A program made the position numbers and the translations under genes. Positions 7,944 through 9,788 of a stretch of DNA of 9,788 nucleotides are shown here, piece by piece; position 1 is the stretch's first letter; each line of letters starts with the position of its first letter. The notes under the pieces are model-generated. The model was not told where the DNA came from, made no database searches, and saw only the letters and a program-made list of their open reading frames with translations. Source of the DNA: JBCBST01 sp039819115 (lineage in GTDB: Bacteria; Bacteroidota; Rhodothermia; Balneolales; Balneolaceae); the NCBI GenBank assembly GCA_039819115.1, contig JBCBST010000119.1, positions 1 through 9,788 of the forward strand, given 5' to 3'.

Positions 7944-7969
7944 GGGTCAGTTTTTTGATTTGGTTTTTG

Positions 7970-9070
7970 TTAATCGGTTGGGAAAAGCGTGGGGTCAATA
8001 CCCGGTAGAATACGAAGCGCATTTTTGTAATACAGCTTGCGTAGTACTTCATCCGGAAGATCGAGGCCATACATCTTCCAGAATGCATGGCGCTTGCGGT
8101 AATAATCAAAATATTCGTCACTTGATTCCAGAACTCTGAAATAGACGTTATACTCTTCTGGTCGCCAGGAGTCTTTTCCGAACAGGATTCGATCCTGGTA
8201 CCTGATGAAGAATTCACGGGCAAAACGCGGCTGGCGTCCCAGCTCTGCCAGAATAGCCCCAATTTCAGTGACTACATTTGGAAACTCGTCCAGATGGTTG
8301 CCAAGACGTTCAAGATCGTTGGCCATCCAGCCCATATGGGCATTAATAAAGGTGGTGTTTGGGTGCTTGCGAAAGATATTCCATTGCTCATTAATCACAA
8401 TTTCCCACGAGGGATAGCGGGTACTGTCTCCCCGGTGCCGATTTGGAAATTGCTTCATTTCCAGCCAGCGTTCGTTGTGTTCATCAATAGTATCCCAAAA
8501 TACGGCAGGTTCACCTGTATGGATGAGAACAGGTATCCCGAGCTCTCCACATAATGCCCAAACAGGATCTACCCTGGGATCATCGGCAGGAACTCTTCCA
8601 TTGGCATCCAGAACGGTGAGGCCCAGATTTTTGAAAATCTTTAGCCCTGCTGCTCCGTTTTCAACGTCTTTCCTGAGCTGAGCAACGGTTCGTTCTGACC
8701 AGTCGGGATCGTCCATATTGCTGAAATCAATATTCGCAAAATTCAGCACACGTCCGGGAGCTACCCGTTCAACTGCGTTAACGTTATCCGCCAAAGCCTG
8801 GCCAGACCGTCCGCTTAAATTGATCATTACCTGCATATTCAGACGATCCATATCAGAGATCAATTGATTCACATCTTGTGTGGCCAATCTCCATTGGTGA
8901 CTGTGAATATCAATAAAGGGGTATTTTGCTTTGGTTATTTCCGACCCAGGTACAACCAATGTGCTTTTTGGGTTGTACTCTTCCAAGGTCATGGTTGTAT
9001 CCTGAGCATGGATAGCATCAAAGCATGCCATACTCACGATGAGCAAGCAAATAGATGGGGTTAGTTTCAT
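7970..9070 (-). CDS. Exported amidohydrolase, amidohydrolase_2 (ACMSD-like) family
   Basis: This is a metal-dependent TIM-barrel hydrolase or decarboxylase of 366 residues from the chosen start. The expected metal and catalytic residues are all visible: H56 and H58 in the N-terminal FIDIHSH, H184 in LIHTGEP, H245 in NAHMGW, and D300 in LFGKDSW. These are hallmarks of the amidohydrolase_2 branch that includes aminocarboxymuconate semialdehyde decarboxylase. A signal peptide is present (MKLTPSICLLIVSMACFDAIHA, residues 1-22, cleavage before QD), so the enzyme is exported, unlike the cytoplasmic characterised relatives. I chose the ATG at 9068-9070 because it puts Lys directly before the hydrophobic core; an in-frame ATG at 9092-9094 would add an acidic 8-residue N-terminal stretch (MDYLVDCI) that suits a signal peptide poorly. 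Neither has a good Shine-Dalgarno sequence. It is followed 26 bp later by the DUF2911 gene. The substrate is unknown; hydrolase, lactonase or decarboxylase activity are all possible. Confidence 0.9.
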   Translation of the reverse strand: MKLTPSICLLIVSMACFDAIHAQDTTMTLEEYNPKSTLVVPGSEITKAKYPFIDIHSHQWRLATQDVNQLISDMDRLNMQVMINLSGRSGQALADNVNAVERVAPGRVLNFANIDFSNMDDPDWSERTVAQLRKDVENGAAGLKIFKNLGLTVLDANGRVPADDPRVDPVWALCGELGIPVLIHTGEPAVFWDTIDEHNERWLEMKQFPNRHRGDSTRYPSWEIVINEQWNIFRKHPNTTFINAHMGWMANDLERLGNHLDEFPNVVTEIGAILAELGRQPRFAREFFIRYQDRILFGKDSWRPEEYNVYFRVLESSDEYFDYYRKRHAFWKMYGLDLPDEVLRKLYYKNALRILPGIDPTLFPTD

Positions 9071-9120
9071 GATGCAATCTACTAAATAATCCATAAACCC
9101 AAGAGCGCGAATACAGTACC

Positions 9121-9147
9121 AAAAAAAGAGCGCTTATTGAAGCGCTC
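9121..9147 (-). terminator. Rho-independent terminator of msrA
   Basis: On the minus strand a perfect 8-bp stem (GAGCGCTT with AAGCGCTC, 9140-9147 with 9128-9135) closes a 4-nt loop and is followed by T7 (A run at 9121-9127). It begins 9 bp after the msrA stop. Its T run ends only 26 bp before the upstream candidate ATG of the amidohydrolase and 50 bp before the preferred one, so the downstream pair needs either its own promoter overlapping this element or read-through. Confidence 0.9.
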
Positions 9148-9156
9148 CAGATCTTG

Positions 9157-9777
9157 CTATTTAACTCCTTGCTTAAGGAGATGCTTATACTCTTTTTTAA
9201 ACTTTCGCACTTTCGGTGCTATCACATATGAGCAATATCCGGCATTCGGGTTATTCTCGTAATAATCTTGATGATAGTTCTCTGCCACATAGTAGTTTTC
9301 CAGTGGTTCTATCGTGGTTACAATCCGGTCTTTCCACAATCCGGAGGCGTCGGTTTTCTTTAACGAGGCTTCGGCAACTCGTTGTTGTTCGCTGGAATGA
9401 AAGAAAATAACGGATCGATATTGTGGGCCTGCATCATTTCCCTGCCGGTTGAGCGTGGTTGGGTCATGCGTATGCCAGAAAACCTCCAGCAATTCCTCAT
9501 AGGAAATGATATCCGGGTTAAAGTGAATGCGGGCCACTTCGGCATGGCCTGTTGTTTTGCTGACAACTTCCTGATAACTGGGGTTTTCTACATGCCCGCC
9601 GGAATAACCGGATTCTACATGTTCAACGCCTTCTATTAATTCATAAATAGCTTCAACGCACCAAAAGCAACCGGCACCGAAAGTAGCTTGTTCTAAATTT
9701 TTATTCATGGGTTTAGTCTGTGAATATACAGGCAGTGTAATAAGGGCTGCCAAAATAAATGATATACTGGTTTTCAT
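9157..9777 (-). CDS. msrA: Peptide-methionine (S)-S-oxide reductase MsrA, exported
   Basis: MsrA reduces the S-epimer of methionine sulfoxide in proteins back to methionine. This copy has 206 residues. The catalytic motif GCFWC is at 36-40, with the nucleophile C37, followed by E42. Other family motifs are GYSGGHVENPSYQEV from 57, TTGHAEVARIHFNP at 75-88, HDPTTLNRQGNDAGPQYRSVI (104-124), NYHQDYYENNPNAGYC (167-182) and the probable resolving Cys C182. A hydrophobic N-terminus (MKTSISFILAALITLPVYSQ, probable cleavage after residue 19) indicates export, so it would repair envelope or periplasmic proteins. A second in-frame Met at residue 24 (9706-9708), directly before the enzyme domain, could give a cytoplasmic form. 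No MsrB is fused or adjacent. The gene ends at its own terminator. Its promoter lies beyond the window, since only 11 bp remain upstream of the start. Confidence 0.96.
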   Translation of the reverse strand: MKTSISFILAALITLPVYSQTKPMNKNLEQATFGAGCFWCVEAIYELIEGVEHVESGYSGGHVENPSYQEVVSKTTGHAEVARIHFNPDIISYEELLEVFWHTHDPTTLNRQGNDAGPQYRSVIFFHSSEQQRVAEASLKKTDASGLWKDRIVTTIEPLENYYVAENYHQDYYENNPNAGYCSYVIAPKVRKFKKEYKHLLKQGVK

Positions 9778-9788
9778 AATATAATTCA

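Noticed and set aside
9071..9094. The upstream ATG at 9092-9094 as the amidohydrolase start
   Set aside because: It would add MDYLVDCI, an acidic stretch before the signal peptide, and has no better ribosome-binding site; the ATG at 9068-9070 gives a standard signal peptide. It remains possible.

Overview
The window carries the distal part of the RNA polymerase operon (3' end of rpoB, complete rpoC) followed by a short accessory stretch of five genes. The organism looks like a Gram-negative member of the Bacteroidota/Balneolota side of the FCB group. Reasons: a secreted DUF2911 protein (a family I associate mainly with that group), an RpoC of 1434 residues with a long trigger-loop insertion, A-rich leaders without a clear Shine-Dalgarno sequence before several genes, and moderate GC content. 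The phylum call is inference from protein style, not from a marker search.

Layout. 1-1283 (+): rpoB, truncated by the window edge. 1318-5622 (+): rpoC, starting at TTG behind a strong GGAGG, ended by a rho-independent terminator (5655-5687). 5857-6504 (-): a NarL/FixJ-type response regulator whose receiver lacks the phosphoacceptor Asp, with its own terminator (5709-5743) pointing back at rpoC. 6716-7324 (+): a Mn-type superoxide dismutase, divergent from the regulator. 7346-7382: a terminator usable in both directions between convergent genes. 7404-7943 and 7970-9070 (-): a probable two-gene unit, an exported amidohydrolase followed by an exported DUF2911 protein. 9157-9777 (-): an exported peptide methionine sulfoxide reductase MsrA, closed by its own terminator (9121-9147).

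How they fit. The first two genes are core transcription machinery. The remainder has an oxidative-stress and cell-envelope flavour: SodA removes superoxide, MsrA repairs oxidised methionine outside the cytoplasm, and two further proteins carry signal peptides. The regulator shares a divergent intergenic region with sodA. The motif TACGTA occurs on both sides of the regulator gene, including a perfect 18-bp palindrome 4 bp beyond its stop codon, which may be an operator. No RNA genes, mobile elements, CRISPR arrays or large repeats were seen. The most interesting signals are the degenerate receiver domain, the TACGTA palindromes around it, and the uncharacterised exported amidohydrolase/DUF2911 pair. 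I did not find a clearly new multi-gene system.
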